From assembly GCF_051380875.1 (NCBI RefSeq), contig NZ_JBNYXW010000008.1, positions 1 to 64,000 on the forward strand: a DNA stretch of 64,000 bases, given 5' to 3'. The notes beneath the pieces are model-generated. The model was given only the letters and a program-made list of their open reading frames with translations. It ran no database searches and was not told where the DNA came from. This document shows, piece by piece, positions 26,801-35,017 of this stretch. The translations under genes and the position numbers were made by a program. Within the stretch, counting starts at the first letter, position 1; the number at the start of each line of letters is the position of its first letter. The DNA comes from Janthinobacterium sp051380875. GTDB taxonomy: Bacteria; Pseudomonadota; Gammaproteobacteria; Burkholderiales; Burkholderiaceae_D.

Positions 26801-27787
26801 TCAGGTGGCACTGGCGTAGAACGCGTCTGCATAGACGTGCTCAGGTTGAATTCCGCGCCGGCGCAGCAGCAAAGTGGCCGCATCGACCATCGGAGGCGCA
26901 CCGCACAGGTAGGCGCGCCATCCGTCGAGGCTGGGTAGGTCTTCTGCGACAGCGTCGGTGACCAGGCCGCGCCGGTGCACGCCGTCACGCTCGCCCATCG
27001 CGACAATGATGTGTACGTGCAGGTTTGGATACGCCTCGGCCAATGCAGTGAGTTGATCCGTGCAGTAGATGTCCGCCGGCGAGCGCACGCCGAAGTACAC
27101 GTGCATCTCGTTTTGCATGCCATTCGCCAGCGCGCCGCGCAGGATGGACAGCACCGGCGCCAAGCCTGTACCGCCAGCGATGCACAGCATGGGGCCTGCG
27201 TGCTTCTGGCGCAGATAAGCGGTGCCCATTGGCCCGCTAACGCGCACGCTATCGCCGACCTTCAGGCTATCCCGGATGTAGCCGGTGACGCGGCCATCGG
27301 GCACCAGGCGTACGTGAAATTCCAGCTGGCCATCGGTTTCCAGGCTCGCCATCGAATAAGGGCGGATGTGTTCCGGGGTAAATTGCAACATTGCGTATTG
27401 GCCCGGCGAGAACGACAGCGGCTTCGAACAGCGCATGACGATGCGTTTGATATCGTGCGTTACGTCTTCTATCGTGACGACTTCGGCTTTGACGATACGG
27501 GCCGGATGGGTGACGATTTCGTCCGGCTCTGGCACTTCGATCACGCAGCTCTCATTGAGCGTGCTCATGCAAGCAAGCACATAGCGGCCCTCATTGGGAT
27601 TGGTGATCTTTGCTTCCTGCCCGGTTTCGACCACACGACCTTCAAGCACCTTGCAACGGCAGGTGCCGCAGCGGCCTGCGGTGCAGCTATACGAAATGGG
27701 AATATTGTTCTCGCGGAGGACCTCAAGAAGGTTGTCTCCAGCGGTCACGGACACACTGCGGCCCAGGGGTTGTACGATCAGTTCCAT
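26801..27787 (-). CDS. nagAa: Ferredoxin reductase of the salicylate hydroxylase
   Basis: A 328-residue reductase with three domains in order. The plant-type [2Fe-2S] domain has Cys36, 41, 44 and 74, counted from an ATG one codon upstream (CTAGRCGTCRC, then C). The FAD domain has RPYSMAS, and the NAD domain has GGTGLAPV and a terminal YADAFY. It is the NagAa/NahAa type that feeds electrons to the Rieske ferredoxin NagAb. It is the first gene of the 11-kb operon and is divergent from nagR. Tandem ATGs at 27790 and 27787 make the exact start uncertain by one codon. Confidence 0.92.
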   Translation of the reverse strand: MELIVQPLGRSVSVTAGDNLLEVLRENNIPISYSCTAGRCGTCRCKVLEGRVVETGQEAKITNPNEGRYVLACMSTLNESCVIEVPEPDEIVTHPARIVKAEVVTIEDVTHDIKRIVMRCSKPLSFSPGQYAMLQFTPEHIRPYSMASLETDGQLEFHVRLVPDGRVTGYIRDSLKVGDSVRVSGPMGTAYLRQKHAGPMLCIAGGTGLAPVLSILRGALANGMQNEMHVYFGVRSPADIYCTDQLTALAEAYPNLHVHIIVAMGERDGVHRRGLVTDAVAEDLPSLDGWRAYLCGAPPMVDAATLLLRRRGIQPEHVYADAFYASAT

Positions 27788-27801
27788 CATTGAATCCGTG
27801 T

Positions 27802-27824
27802 CTCGTAGTTTGTTTTTTTACGAG
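27802..27824. promoter_or_regulatory. Inverted repeat in the nagAa-nagR gap
   Basis: CTCGTA (27802-27807) and TACGAG (27819-27824) form an inverted repeat with an 11-bp, T-rich spacer. It lies 15-37 bp upstream of nagAa within the divergent control region. Spacing of this kind suits a LysR-type site, but it does not match the published NahR box well. The AT-rich part nearer nagR (27835-27896) probably holds both promoters. Confidence 0.4.
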
Positions 27825-27896
27825 TATAGGAACTGGTGTAATATAAATATATAGAATATGGTGAATGAACAAAATCACTCAAATGAATATTACTTT

Positions 27897-28817
27897 ATGG
27901 AACTAAAAGACGTCGATTTGAATTTGCTACTCGTTTTCCACCAATTGCTGATGGAGCGACGGGTATCGATAGTGGCGGAAAAGCTGGGGCTGAGCCAGCC
28001 TGCCGTCAGCAACTCGCTCAAGCGTTTGCGCTTGCTGCTGGGGGATGAACTGTTTCAGCGCACATCGAAGGGAATGGAACCTACACCCTACGCCAGTCAG
28101 CTGGCCGAGCCGATAGCTTATGCGCTGAGCACCATCCACAGTTCGCTGAACCACAAGCACAGCTTCGATCCGCTGACCAGCAATCGCAAGTTCACGCTGG
28201 GTGTGACCGACATTGGGGAAATCTATTTTTTGCCGCAGCTAATGGACTTGCTGGCCAAGGTGGCGCCGGGCGTAACCGTCAGTTCGGTTCGCAATACTGC
28301 GGTCAACCTGCGCGATGAAATGGAGGCCGGTCACGTCGATCTGGCGATCGGCCTCCTGCCGCAATTAAAGGCCGGTTTTTTCCAGCGCCGGCTGTTTAAT
28401 CAACGCTACGTGTGCATGTTCAGGGCTGGACATGCGCTGGACAAGCCAGAGATGACACTCGATGAGTTCTGCTCAGCAGACCACGTCGTTGTAGTTGCTG
28501 CGGGCACTGGCCACGCGGACATGGATACCACCATCGAACGTAAAGGGATCAAACGTAAGGTCAAGCTCACGGTGCCGCACTACGTTGCTGTCGGACACAT
28601 CATCAGCACCACCGACATGATAACCAGCGTCCCGGAACGCTTTGCCCATGCCTGCGTGAAGCCGTTCAACCTGCGCTACGTGCCGCATCCGGTGGTCAAG
28701 ACGCCGATCGACATCAACGTATTCTGGCATGCCAAATACCACCGGGATCCAGGTAATCAATGGCTGCGCAGCCTGATCTTTGATAAATTCTCCGATCAGG
28801 CCGCACCAGCCGATTGA
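27897..28817 (+). CDS. nagR: NagR/NahR-type LysR activator
   Basis: A 306-residue LysR regulator closely resembling NahR and NagR throughout. It shows MELKDVDLNLLLVFHQLL, LSQPAVSNSLKRLR, GMEPTPYASQLAEP, FTLGVTDIGEIYF, VAAGTGHADMDT and VFWHAKYHRDPGNQWLR. NahR-type proteins bind salicylate and activate the salicylate genes. I choose the ATG at 27897 because it gives the conserved NahR N-terminus; an in-frame ATG at 27858 would add 13 unrelated residues. It is divergent from nagAa and is the expected salicylate-responsive activator of the whole nag operon. Confidence 0.92.
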   Translation: MELKDVDLNLLLVFHQLLMERRVSIVAEKLGLSQPAVSNSLKRLRLLLGDELFQRTSKGMEPTPYASQLAEPIAYALSTIHSSLNHKHSFDPLTSNRKFTLGVTDIGEIYFLPQLMDLLAKVAPGVTVSSVRNTAVNLRDEMEAGHVDLAIGLLPQLKAGFFQRRLFNQRYVCMFRAGHALDKPEMTLDEFCSADHVVVVAAGTGHADMDTTIERKGIKRKVKLTVPHYVAVGHIISTTDMITSVPERFAHACVKPFNLRYVPHPVVKTPIDINVFWHAKYHRDPGNQWLRSLIFDKFSDQAAPAD

Positions 28818-28825
28818 AGTCACTC

Positions 28826-28990
28826 CTTAGGGCACGTAAATTAATAACTGGACGTTTTGGCGGTCATGGCGGGATGCAATGCAAGGCGTTCGCCGCGCCG
28901 CAGTGCGAGCACTGCAAGCGGTGAGCAACGCAGCAGGGCGCCCTCCATGGCCAGAAAAAAAGTTCAAGTTATTTGTTTATGTGTCCTTAG
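28826..28990. mobile_element. MITE-like element with terminal inverted repeats
   Basis: A stretch of about 165 bp has imperfect terminal inverted repeats of roughly 28 nt (28826-28853 and 28962-28990), with about 22 of 28 positions complementary. The centre holds a strong hairpin, GCAGTGC-GA-GCACTGC at 28900-28915. No coding capacity and no clear target duplication are seen. It lies between the nagR stop and the truncated LysR copy, and the LysR homology breaks off close to its right end. It could also be a large repeat of the REP kind. Confidence 0.5.
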
Positions 28991-29053
28991 CGCTCGCCGC
29001 CTCGCTTGGGCAGCATAGCCCACCCTGGTTGGCCTCGACCTCGCCGCTGCTCT

Positions 29054-29290
29054 CTAGCCATCTAGCGCCGTCGGCCACACCGAGAAATAAGCCTCGCCAT
29101 CGGCGGTCAGCGTCAGGTGACGCGTGGCGCGGTAAAACAATTTCACACCCAGTCGCTCCTCGAGCCGGCCGATGGTCTTGCCGATTGGGGACTTGGACAA
29201 GCCCAGCAGCTCGCCGGCCTCGGTAAAGCTGGCCGCCCTGGCCACCACGACAAACGTCGTGATGCCACTCAGCGATTCAATCTCAATCAT
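29054..29290 (-). pseudogene. Truncated LysR, second copy of the 14967 regulator
   Basis: The first 78 codons encode the HTH of a LysR protein (ESLSGITTFVVVARAASFT, LEERLGVKLFYRATRHLTL) that is clearly paralogous to the intact regulator at 14967-15875. The frame then stops. In another frame a few residues still match the parent (LESSGEVEANQG against LEEISEAEGNLG), and after that homology ends near the MITE-like element. The effector domain is gone, so no working regulator is made. Its divergent partner, the second tautomerase/ABM pair, is intact. Confidence 0.8.
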
Positions 29291-29326
29291 GTGCCCGCCT
29301 TTCCCTCAGAAAAGTCGGCCTCCTCC

Positions 29327-29374
29327 ATTGTAGATAAAAAGGCGACGCTGCGGCGAAGAATAGCCTGTTTATCG
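29327..29374. promoter_or_regulatory. LysR-type operator region, second cassette
   Basis: ATTGTAGATAA (29327-29337) and AGCCTGTTTATCG (29362-29374) repeat the two conserved blocks of the first cassette with the same 35-bp offset. Here the second block is part of CTGTTT-6-AAACAG, an inverted repeat. The local regulator is truncated, so any control would have to come from the intact paralogue at 14967. Confidence 0.5.
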
Positions 29375-29450
29375 ACAAACAGAGAAGGTTTAGACTGCTT
29401 CCAGTCGAACAGTTTTACCCCCAACTCACTGTTTTTATTAGGAAAACTTT

Positions 29451-29630
29451 ATGCCTGTCGTACGCGTAACCTGGTTTGAAGGTAAAGAAGCCAAAGCCAA
29501 AGAAATCGTCGCCGCCGAAATCACCGAAAGCATCGTCAAGCACACCGGCACCGATGCCAGCTACATCTACGTCATCTTCGAAGACGTGAAGCCGTCCGAC
29601 TGGGCCGGCGCGGGGAAAATCTTTGGCTAA
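29451..29630 (+). CDS. 4-oxalocrotonate tautomerase-like small protein, copy 2
   Basis: A 59-residue protein starting MPVVRVTWFEG, with the candidate catalytic Pro exposed after Met removal. It differs from the copy at 16003 at only about five positions, for example KAKEIV for KTKAVV and the final KIFG for KLYG. The ribosome site is AGGAAAA. Its end overlaps the ABM gene by 8 nt (TTGGCTAA). The near identity across 59 residues, compared with weaker similarity in the ABM partner, suggests strong selection on the tautomerase. Confidence 0.8.
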   Translation: MPVVRVTWFEGKEAKAKEIVAAEITESIVKHTGTDASYIYVIFEDVKPSDWAGAGKIFG

Positions 29631-29979
29631 CGCACTGTTCTGGGTCTTCACCCTTGAGCTCAAGCCGGGCCGACTTGAAGCGTTTAAAACGATGGTCACG
29701 GAGATCGTTCCGCTGGCTGAAAATGAACCTGGCACACTGGCCTACCAGTGGAGCCTGAACCATGACCAGACCATCGCCCACATCTATGAGCGCTATGCCG
29801 ATTCGGACGCCTTTGTCAGCCATGTCGAGCAAACCTTCAGCCACTTCGCCGAACGTTTTATGTCGATGGTGAACGTGCTGTCGCTGGTGGTCTACGGCGA
29901 ACCGAATGCCGAATGCCGCAAGGCGCTGGACACCTTCAACGCCACCTACATGACGTTGTTCAACGGCTTCTCGCGTTGA
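29623..29979 (+). CDS. ABM-domain (quinol monooxygenase-like) protein, copy 2
   Basis: A 118-residue YgiN-like protein paralogous to the one at 16175 (LFWVFTLELKPGRLEAFK, EPGTLAYQWSLNHDQ, HIYERYADSDAFVSHVEQTF, ATYMTLFNGFSR). The start must be the TTG at 29623, at the same place where the first copy has ATG, keeping the 8-nt overlap with the tautomerase gene. The weaker codon may lower its expression or make it depend on coupling. A nitroreductase gene follows 116 bp downstream. Confidence 0.8.
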   Translation: MANALFWVFTLELKPGRLEAFKTMVTEIVPLAENEPGTLAYQWSLNHDQTIAHIYERYADSDAFVSHVEQTFSHFAERFMSMVNVLSLVVYGEPNAECRKALDTFNATYMTLFNGFSR

Positions 29980-30095
29980 ACATAGTTGCATGCAGTTCGT
30001 CGGGCCATGCCGGATCGTCGCACCACCCTGCAAGTTCAACGAACGTTACGCTGAACGCACTCCTCGTCTACCGGAATTCTTTCGAAAGTATCAAC

Positions 30096-30710
30096 ATGTC
30101 CAACATTAACGAAATCATCACCTCCCGCACCTCGGCCAGCAACTACGACGCCACGCGCAAACTCAGCAAGGCTGAGATCGCCGAACTGGTCGCACTGGCC
30201 ACACAGGCACCGTCGGCGTTCAACCTGCAAAACTGGAAGTTCATCGCCGTCGAGAGCGACGCGGCCAAGGCCTCCCTGCTGCCGCTGGCGTACAGCCAGC
30301 CGAAAATCACCGACGCCGCCGTCACCTTCATCATCTGCGGCACGCTGGACCCGCACGTCACCTTGCCTGCGGCGCTGAAACCAACCGTCGATGCCGGCAT
30401 CATCACCGAAGAAACTTACCAGGGCTGGCTGGACGCCGTACAGAACATGTACGGTAACAATCCGGTCATGGCGCGCGACGAAGCGGTGCGCTCGGCCTCA
30501 CTGGCCGCGATGACGCTGATGCTGGCCGCGCAAGGGAAAGGCCTGGTATCGTGCCCGATGATCGGCTTCGATGCCGCCGGCGTGGCCGCGCAACTCGAAC
30601 TGCCAGCCACCGAGATCCCCGTCATGATGATCACCGTCGGTTATGCCGCGCCGGGCAACTGGGCGAAGAAACCGCGCAAGGCGGTCGACAGCGTTCTGAG
30701 CTTCCTGTAA
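30096..30710 (+). CDS. Nitroreductase-family flavoprotein
   Basis: A 204-residue nitroreductase-fold protein (FMN-binding, NAD(P)H-dependent, normally dimeric). It begins MSNINEIITSRTSASNYDATRKLS, with the phosphate-binding RTSASNYD equivalent of the RRSxR block. It then shows APSAFNLQNWKFIAV, AAQGKGLVSCPMIGFD and the C-terminal VGYAAPGNWAKKPRK. It might reduce quinones, nitroaromatics or enals, and the exact substrate is open. It lies behind the second tautomerase/ABM pair and may be co-transcribed. The longer frame reaching back into the ABM gene is rejected. Confidence 0.85.
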   Translation: MSNINEIITSRTSASNYDATRKLSKAEIAELVALATQAPSAFNLQNWKFIAVESDAAKASLLPLAYSQPKITDAAVTFIICGTLDPHVTLPAALKPTVDAGIITEETYQGWLDAVQNMYGNNPVMARDEAVRSASLAAMTLMLAAQGKGLVSCPMIGFDAAGVAAQLELPATEIPVMMITVGYAAPGNWAKKPRKAVDSVLSFL

Positions 30711-30865
30711 ACGCGCCGCTGCGGCGGCTAGCCTGGCTGCCCGCCGCGCATACGTTTTAGCAAAAGAGGGGCGGGGCGGTAAAGTGGTCTACGCATGGAA
30801 TCGTCTTCAAAGCAGGAAGGCGCTGCTCTGACCACCTAAAAAGACCGGGTTAAAAGGGGAACATC

Positions 30866-30970
30866 ATGAACAACATTCGTCGCTGGGCTTTGGCTAGGAT
30901 GCCGGAGCCAGGAACTGTCTACTGCCAGAGCCAGCCCCGCAGTCCCAAACATCCAAATAAGGAAAATTGA
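30866..30970 (+). CDS. 34-codon leader ORF coupled to porin
   Basis: An ATG at 30866 preceded by AGGGGA opens a 34-codon frame (MNNIRRWALARMPEPG and onward, rich in Arg, Pro and Ser) that ends at TGA 30968-30970. That stop overlaps the ATG of the following porin (TGATG). The good ribosome site and the exact overlap suggest a translated leader that couples to porin synthesis. No known peptide is recognised. Chance is possible, since the frame is short. Confidence 0.4.
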   Translation: MNNIRRWALARMPEPGTVYCQSQPRSPKHPNKEN

Positions 30971-32046
30971 TGAAAAAGAAACTGATGGCAGCCGCAGCTT
31001 CGGCGGCGATAAGCCAGCTCGCTTGGGGGCAATCCAATGTAACAGTCTACGGCATGCTCGATGCCGGCCTGGCCTTCGAAAGCGGAAATAAGGCGGGCTC
31101 GATCACCAAGGTTGGCAGCGGTATCGCCGGCGGCTCACGGCTGGGTTTCAAGGGCACCGAAGACCTGGGCGGGGGCACCAAGGCCTTGTTCGTAATCGAG
31201 AGCGGCCTCCAGGTCGACACCGGCGCATCGGGCCAGGGCGGCTTGGCGTTCGGGCGGCAGAGCTTCGTCGGCATCAGCAATGAACAGGCAGGCACGCTGA
31301 CGCTGGGCCGCCAGTATGCGCCGCACTATCTCGCGACCGTGTTTGCCGACCCCTTCTCCAGCGGCACCTCGGCCGACGAAAAAAACCTGATCACTGCCGT
31401 ATCGGATGGCGGACGCATGAGTAACAGCATCAAGTATGCAAGCCCGCAGTGGAAGGGCTTTAGCGGAGAAGCCGCATATTCAGCAGGGGAAATCGCCGGC
31501 GACAGCACAGCAGGGCGTGCGGCCGGCTTCGCCATCGCCTACGACGCGGCGCCACTGTCAGTACGCGTGGCCTGGCACAATAAGAACAACGATACCACCA
31601 CCACAAAGGCGGGTAGCGCGCGCAATACCTTCCTCGCGGCGACGTATGCGTTCCCGCTTGCCAAGCTCTACCTAGCCTATGGCATCAACAAGGGGCTATT
31701 CAGCTCAACGCTGCGCAATAGCGCCAATCCTTACGGCTACGCCGAGGTGCCGACAGCTGCATCGCTCACAGATGACAGCACCGATGCACTGGTCGGCGTG
31801 GCCGTGCCGCTAGGCGCGCATACGCTGCTCGCTTCATGGATCCACAAGGACGACAAGACTGCGGCAAACCGCGATGCTGACCAGCTCGGCCTGGGCTACC
31901 GCTACACTCTGTCGCAGCGCACCAACTTGTATGCGGTATACGCACGCATGCGCAACAAGAATGGCGCCAGCTACACGCTCGGTAATGCCAGCGATGGCGG
32001 CAGCGGCGATCGGGCCGTCAGTATGGGCATGCAGCACGCGTTTTGA
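30970..32046 (+). CDS. Gram-negative trimeric porin
   Basis: A 358-residue porin of the same broad family as the one at 16531. It has a signal peptide (MKKKLMAAAASAAISQLAWG), then QSNVTVYGMLDAGLAFE, SRLGFKGTEDLGGGTKALF, GRQSFVGISNEQAGTLTLGRQ and the C-terminal MGMQHAF, ending in Phe. It should form a general or anion-selective outer membrane channel. The ATG at 30970 is chosen over a TTG one codon earlier. A short leader ORF ends on its start codon. The two porins share the family plan but differ in most surface loops, so this is not a recent duplicate. Confidence 0.88.
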   Translation: MKKKLMAAAASAAISQLAWGQSNVTVYGMLDAGLAFESGNKAGSITKVGSGIAGGSRLGFKGTEDLGGGTKALFVIESGLQVDTGASGQGGLAFGRQSFVGISNEQAGTLTLGRQYAPHYLATVFADPFSSGTSADEKNLITAVSDGGRMSNSIKYASPQWKGFSGEAAYSAGEIAGDSTAGRAAGFAIAYDAAPLSVRVAWHNKNNDTTTTKAGSARNTFLAATYAFPLAKLYLAYGINKGLFSSTLRNSANPYGYAEVPTAASLTDDSTDALVGVAVPLGAHTLLASWIHKDDKTAANRDADQLGLGYRYTLSQRTNLYAVYARMRNKNGASYTLGNASDGGSGDRAVSMGMQHAF

Positions 32047-32112
32047 TGGCCGATTGTTGGTAGGGCAGTGTCGGTAGACTTATCCATCTGGACAAATCTA
32101 CAAAGCTTGATA

Positions 32113-32135
32113 GCCAGTCCCGAAATGGGACTGGC
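32113..32135. terminator. Strong hairpin after porin gene
   Basis: GCCAGTCCC (32113-32121) and GGGACTGGC (32127-32135) form a perfect 9-bp stem with a 5-nt GAAAT loop, 66 bp after the porin stop. No T run follows, so termination may be Rho-aided, or the stem may only stabilise the 3' end. Confidence 0.4.
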
Positions 32136-32177
32136 ATATGGCTATGCGTACACTGCCCCTGGCTCTTTAACCCCACA

Positions 32178-32249
32178 ATAGTAGCTTTAAATTCTACTAT
32201 GTCGATAATTTCATTCACAAAAGGAGGGACGTTTCCCATGTTAACATGG
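32178..32249. promoter_or_regulatory. Palindromes upstream of the glucose dehydrogenase gene
   Basis: The 387-bp gap 32047-32433 holds no gene. Besides the porin hairpin it contains ATAGTAG/CTACTAT (32178-32184 and 32194-32200) and the perfect 14-bp palindrome CCATGTTAACATGG (32236-32249). The latter could be an operator for the dehydrogenase gene that starts at 32434. No specific regulator is recognised. Confidence 0.35.
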
Positions 32250-32433
32250 CAGGCACTCGGTCAATGTCGGCCAAGTCTGGCGCCTCGTGGCTGCGACGAA
32301 GCGTCAGAAATACCCCATTCGACGTAATTGGTCTGAAGGCAGAGATCAGATACATCAGCACAACTTGCTGCCGTGATCGCTGAAACCACCGTGCGGTGCT
32401 TGCCAATTACCTCAGAAATTTAGGAAACAAATA

Positions 32434-34815
32434 ATGTCACTCAACCGTCAGTCGTCCGGCGAGAAACCGTCGGTATTTCTCAGGGGCTATGCAATCACCT
32501 TGGGCATCATCTTTGCCATCGTAGGGCTCTACCTAGTCTATGGTGGGGTGCAGCTCATTACCTTGGGCGGCTCACTGTACTACGCCCCGGCGGGGTTGGT
32601 ACTACTGGGTGTCGCCATCCTTCTGGTTCGTCTGGACCTCCGGGCCGCCAGTTTGTACGCCGCGTTTTTTGTCGTGACTGCGGCCTGGGCTGTCTGGGAA
32701 ACGGGACTCCAATTCTGACCACTCGCAGCGCGGTTGGGCATGTTTGCGGTCCTGGGACTACTGTTGGCTCTCTGTGTGCCGTTCATGCCGAACGCTCTTA
32801 AAGTTCAGCGTATCCGGCGAGCGTCCTACGGCGTCGCGGCACTCACTTCGGTGGCGCTGGTCACGGTATTCATCAACGCGTTCTTTCCCATCTGGATCGT
32901 CAAACCCGGGCAAGCCCCGCAAGCTGCGGCTGACTATGTCCCGTCGAATGAGCCCAAAAATTGGGTGGGCTTTGGCCGCACAGCATCGGGCGAGCAGTTT
33001 TCCCCGGATACGCAGATCACAAAGGACAACGTCAATCAGTTGAAGGTTGCCTGGACCATGCGCACCGGCGACATCTCGGCAGACGGACGGGAAAACCAGA
33101 ACACCCCTCTGCAGATCGGCGACACGCTCTATCCGTGTACACAGACCGGACAAGTTTTCGCCGTTCGTGCCACGACTGGCGAAAAGCTCTGGCACTTCGA
33201 TCCCAAGGTGACGCCCACGTCGACGGCCAACTGGATGCGCTGCCGCTCACTGGCTTACTATGAAATGCCGGGAATCGCGGACGACGCGCCGGGCAAGAAA
33301 CGTCTCTACCTCACGACTGGTGACATGCGCCTGATTGCGCTGGATGCGACGAATGGCCGGATGATCCCTCAGTTTGGTCGCGACGGTACCGTGTTTCTGG
33401 CCAAGGGCATGGGGCAGGTCATTCCTGGCTTTTACAACCCGACTTCCGGCCCACTCCTGGCCGGTAACAACCTGATCGTGGGCGGCTGGGTCATGGACAA
33501 TCAATCTGCCGACGAACCCTCGGGCGTGGTGCGCGCCTTCAGTGCAGCCACCGGAGAACTGGCATGGGCGTGGGACGTTGGCCGCCCTGGAAAAACCGGC
33601 GAACCGGCCGACGGGGAGACCTACACGCGAAGCACCCCAAACATGTGGGCCACGCCGAGCTACGATCCGAAATTGAACATGGTCTACCTGCCCACGGGTA
33701 ACGGCACACCCGACCTATTCGGTGGAACACGTTCCGCGGCCACAGATCGGGTGAGCAGTTCAGTCGTTGCGCTTGATGCCACCACGGGCCAAGAGCGCTG
33801 GACTTTCCAGCTCGTTCATCATGATGTCTGGGACTATGACCTGCCGTCCAAACCCGTGCTCTACGACATGCCCGACGGCAAGGGTGGCCGCATTCCGGCG
33901 CTGGTTCAGGCGGCCAAGAATGGCCAAATTTATGTGCTGGACCGACGTTCGGGCAAGCCGATCACTCCGGTTGAAGAACGTGCGGTCCCGACCAACGGAG
34001 TGCCCGGCGAGCGCCTGTCGCCAACCCAGCCGTATTCGGTGGGCATGCCTTCGATGCGTGACGCAGTTCTGACCGAGGCAACGATGTGGGGCATCACCCC
34101 GATCGATCAGTTGAACTGCCGGATCCAGTTCAAAGGACTGCATTACGAAGGCGATTACACACCGCCGCAGTTGAAATGGTACCTTGAGAGTCCATCCTGG
34201 TATGGCACGACGAACTGGGGCGGTCAATCCATCGACAAGCAACATGACATCATGATCGTCAACGACATGCGGATCATGATGAAGGGTCGCTTGCTCAGCC
34301 GCGAGGTAGTGGACCAGCGCCTTGCCGGAAAAAAATCGGCAGGTGTCGGCGGCGTCATCCCGATGAAAAAGACCCCGTATGGTGCCGAACGCGGCATGGT
34401 GCAGTCGTTCCTCGGCGTGCCATGCACGAATCCCCCATTCGGCACCATGGCCGCCATCGACATGAGCACTCAGAAAGTGTTGTGGCATCGTTCGCTGGGA
34501 ACCCCCGAACAATTCGGGCCGCTGGGCATCAAGACCCATATGCCGATCGAACTGGGCATGCCGACTCTCGGTGGCGCAGTGACCACGGGTTCGGGCCTGG
34601 TCTTTTTCTCAGCGACGTCTGACTACTATCTGCGCGCACTCGACGTGATGACCGGCAATGTTCTCTGGAAAAGCGCGATCCCTGTCGGAGGCGGATCGAC
34701 CCCACTTGTATTCACGTCGCCCGAGAACGGCAAACAGTATGTTGTCGTCACGGCAAGTGGCTCACGCTCGGCGCCGGATCATGGTGACTACATCATCGCT
34801 TACACGCTGCCGTAA
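32434..34815 (+). pseudogene. gcd: Membrane PQQ glucose dehydrogenase, in-frame TGA
   Basis: A gene of 794 codons for a membrane-bound quinoprotein dehydrogenase of the Gcd type. The first 130 codons encode about five membrane helices that pass electrons to ubiquinone. The rest is the periplasmic PQQ propeller (NWVGFGRTASGEQFSPDTQI, RTGDISADGRENQNTPLQIG, YLPTGNGTPDLFGG, LVHHDVWDYDLPSKP, LDRRSGKPITPV). Codon 95 (32716-32718) is TGA where Gcd proteins have Trp (LQF-stop-PLAARLG against DFWALTPRS in E. coli). The frame is open on both sides, so a single TGG to TGA change is the likely lesion. A TTG at 32734 could restart translation but would lose three helices. Confidence 0.83.
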
Positions 34816-34884
34816 CGAGCGCAGTAAAACTTTCCGGAATTCGGAACTCGGCTGCCGCGTCCTTACGCGAACGGTACTATGAGG

Positions 34885-35017
34885 TGTACTGTCAATAGCG
34901 GACACTCTTGTTTCAAGCCGCCTGTGGTTGTTTGCTGAATTTTTCAGCAAACGATGCGGGCGGCACATTGCCGAGGCGCGAGTGGCACTTCTGGCGGCTG
35001 TAAAAGCTTTCTGAGTA
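34885..35017 (-). mobile_element. IS3-family transposase tail (remnant)
   Basis: On the minus strand 34913-35017 encodes 34 residues ending in a stop (SFYSRQKCHSRLGNVPPASF, then AEKFSKQPQAA), which is the C-terminal signature of IS3-group OrfB integrase. The adjoining TGTCCGCTATTGACAGTACA looks like the element's end. Everything upstream of the tail is missing. This marks an old insertion at the left edge of the trb cluster. Confidence 0.65.

Noticed and set aside
32716..32718. TGA in gcd as a selenocysteine or recoded Trp
   Set aside because: No SECIS-like structure is evident, the position is Trp in relatives, and other genes here use TGA as normal stops.
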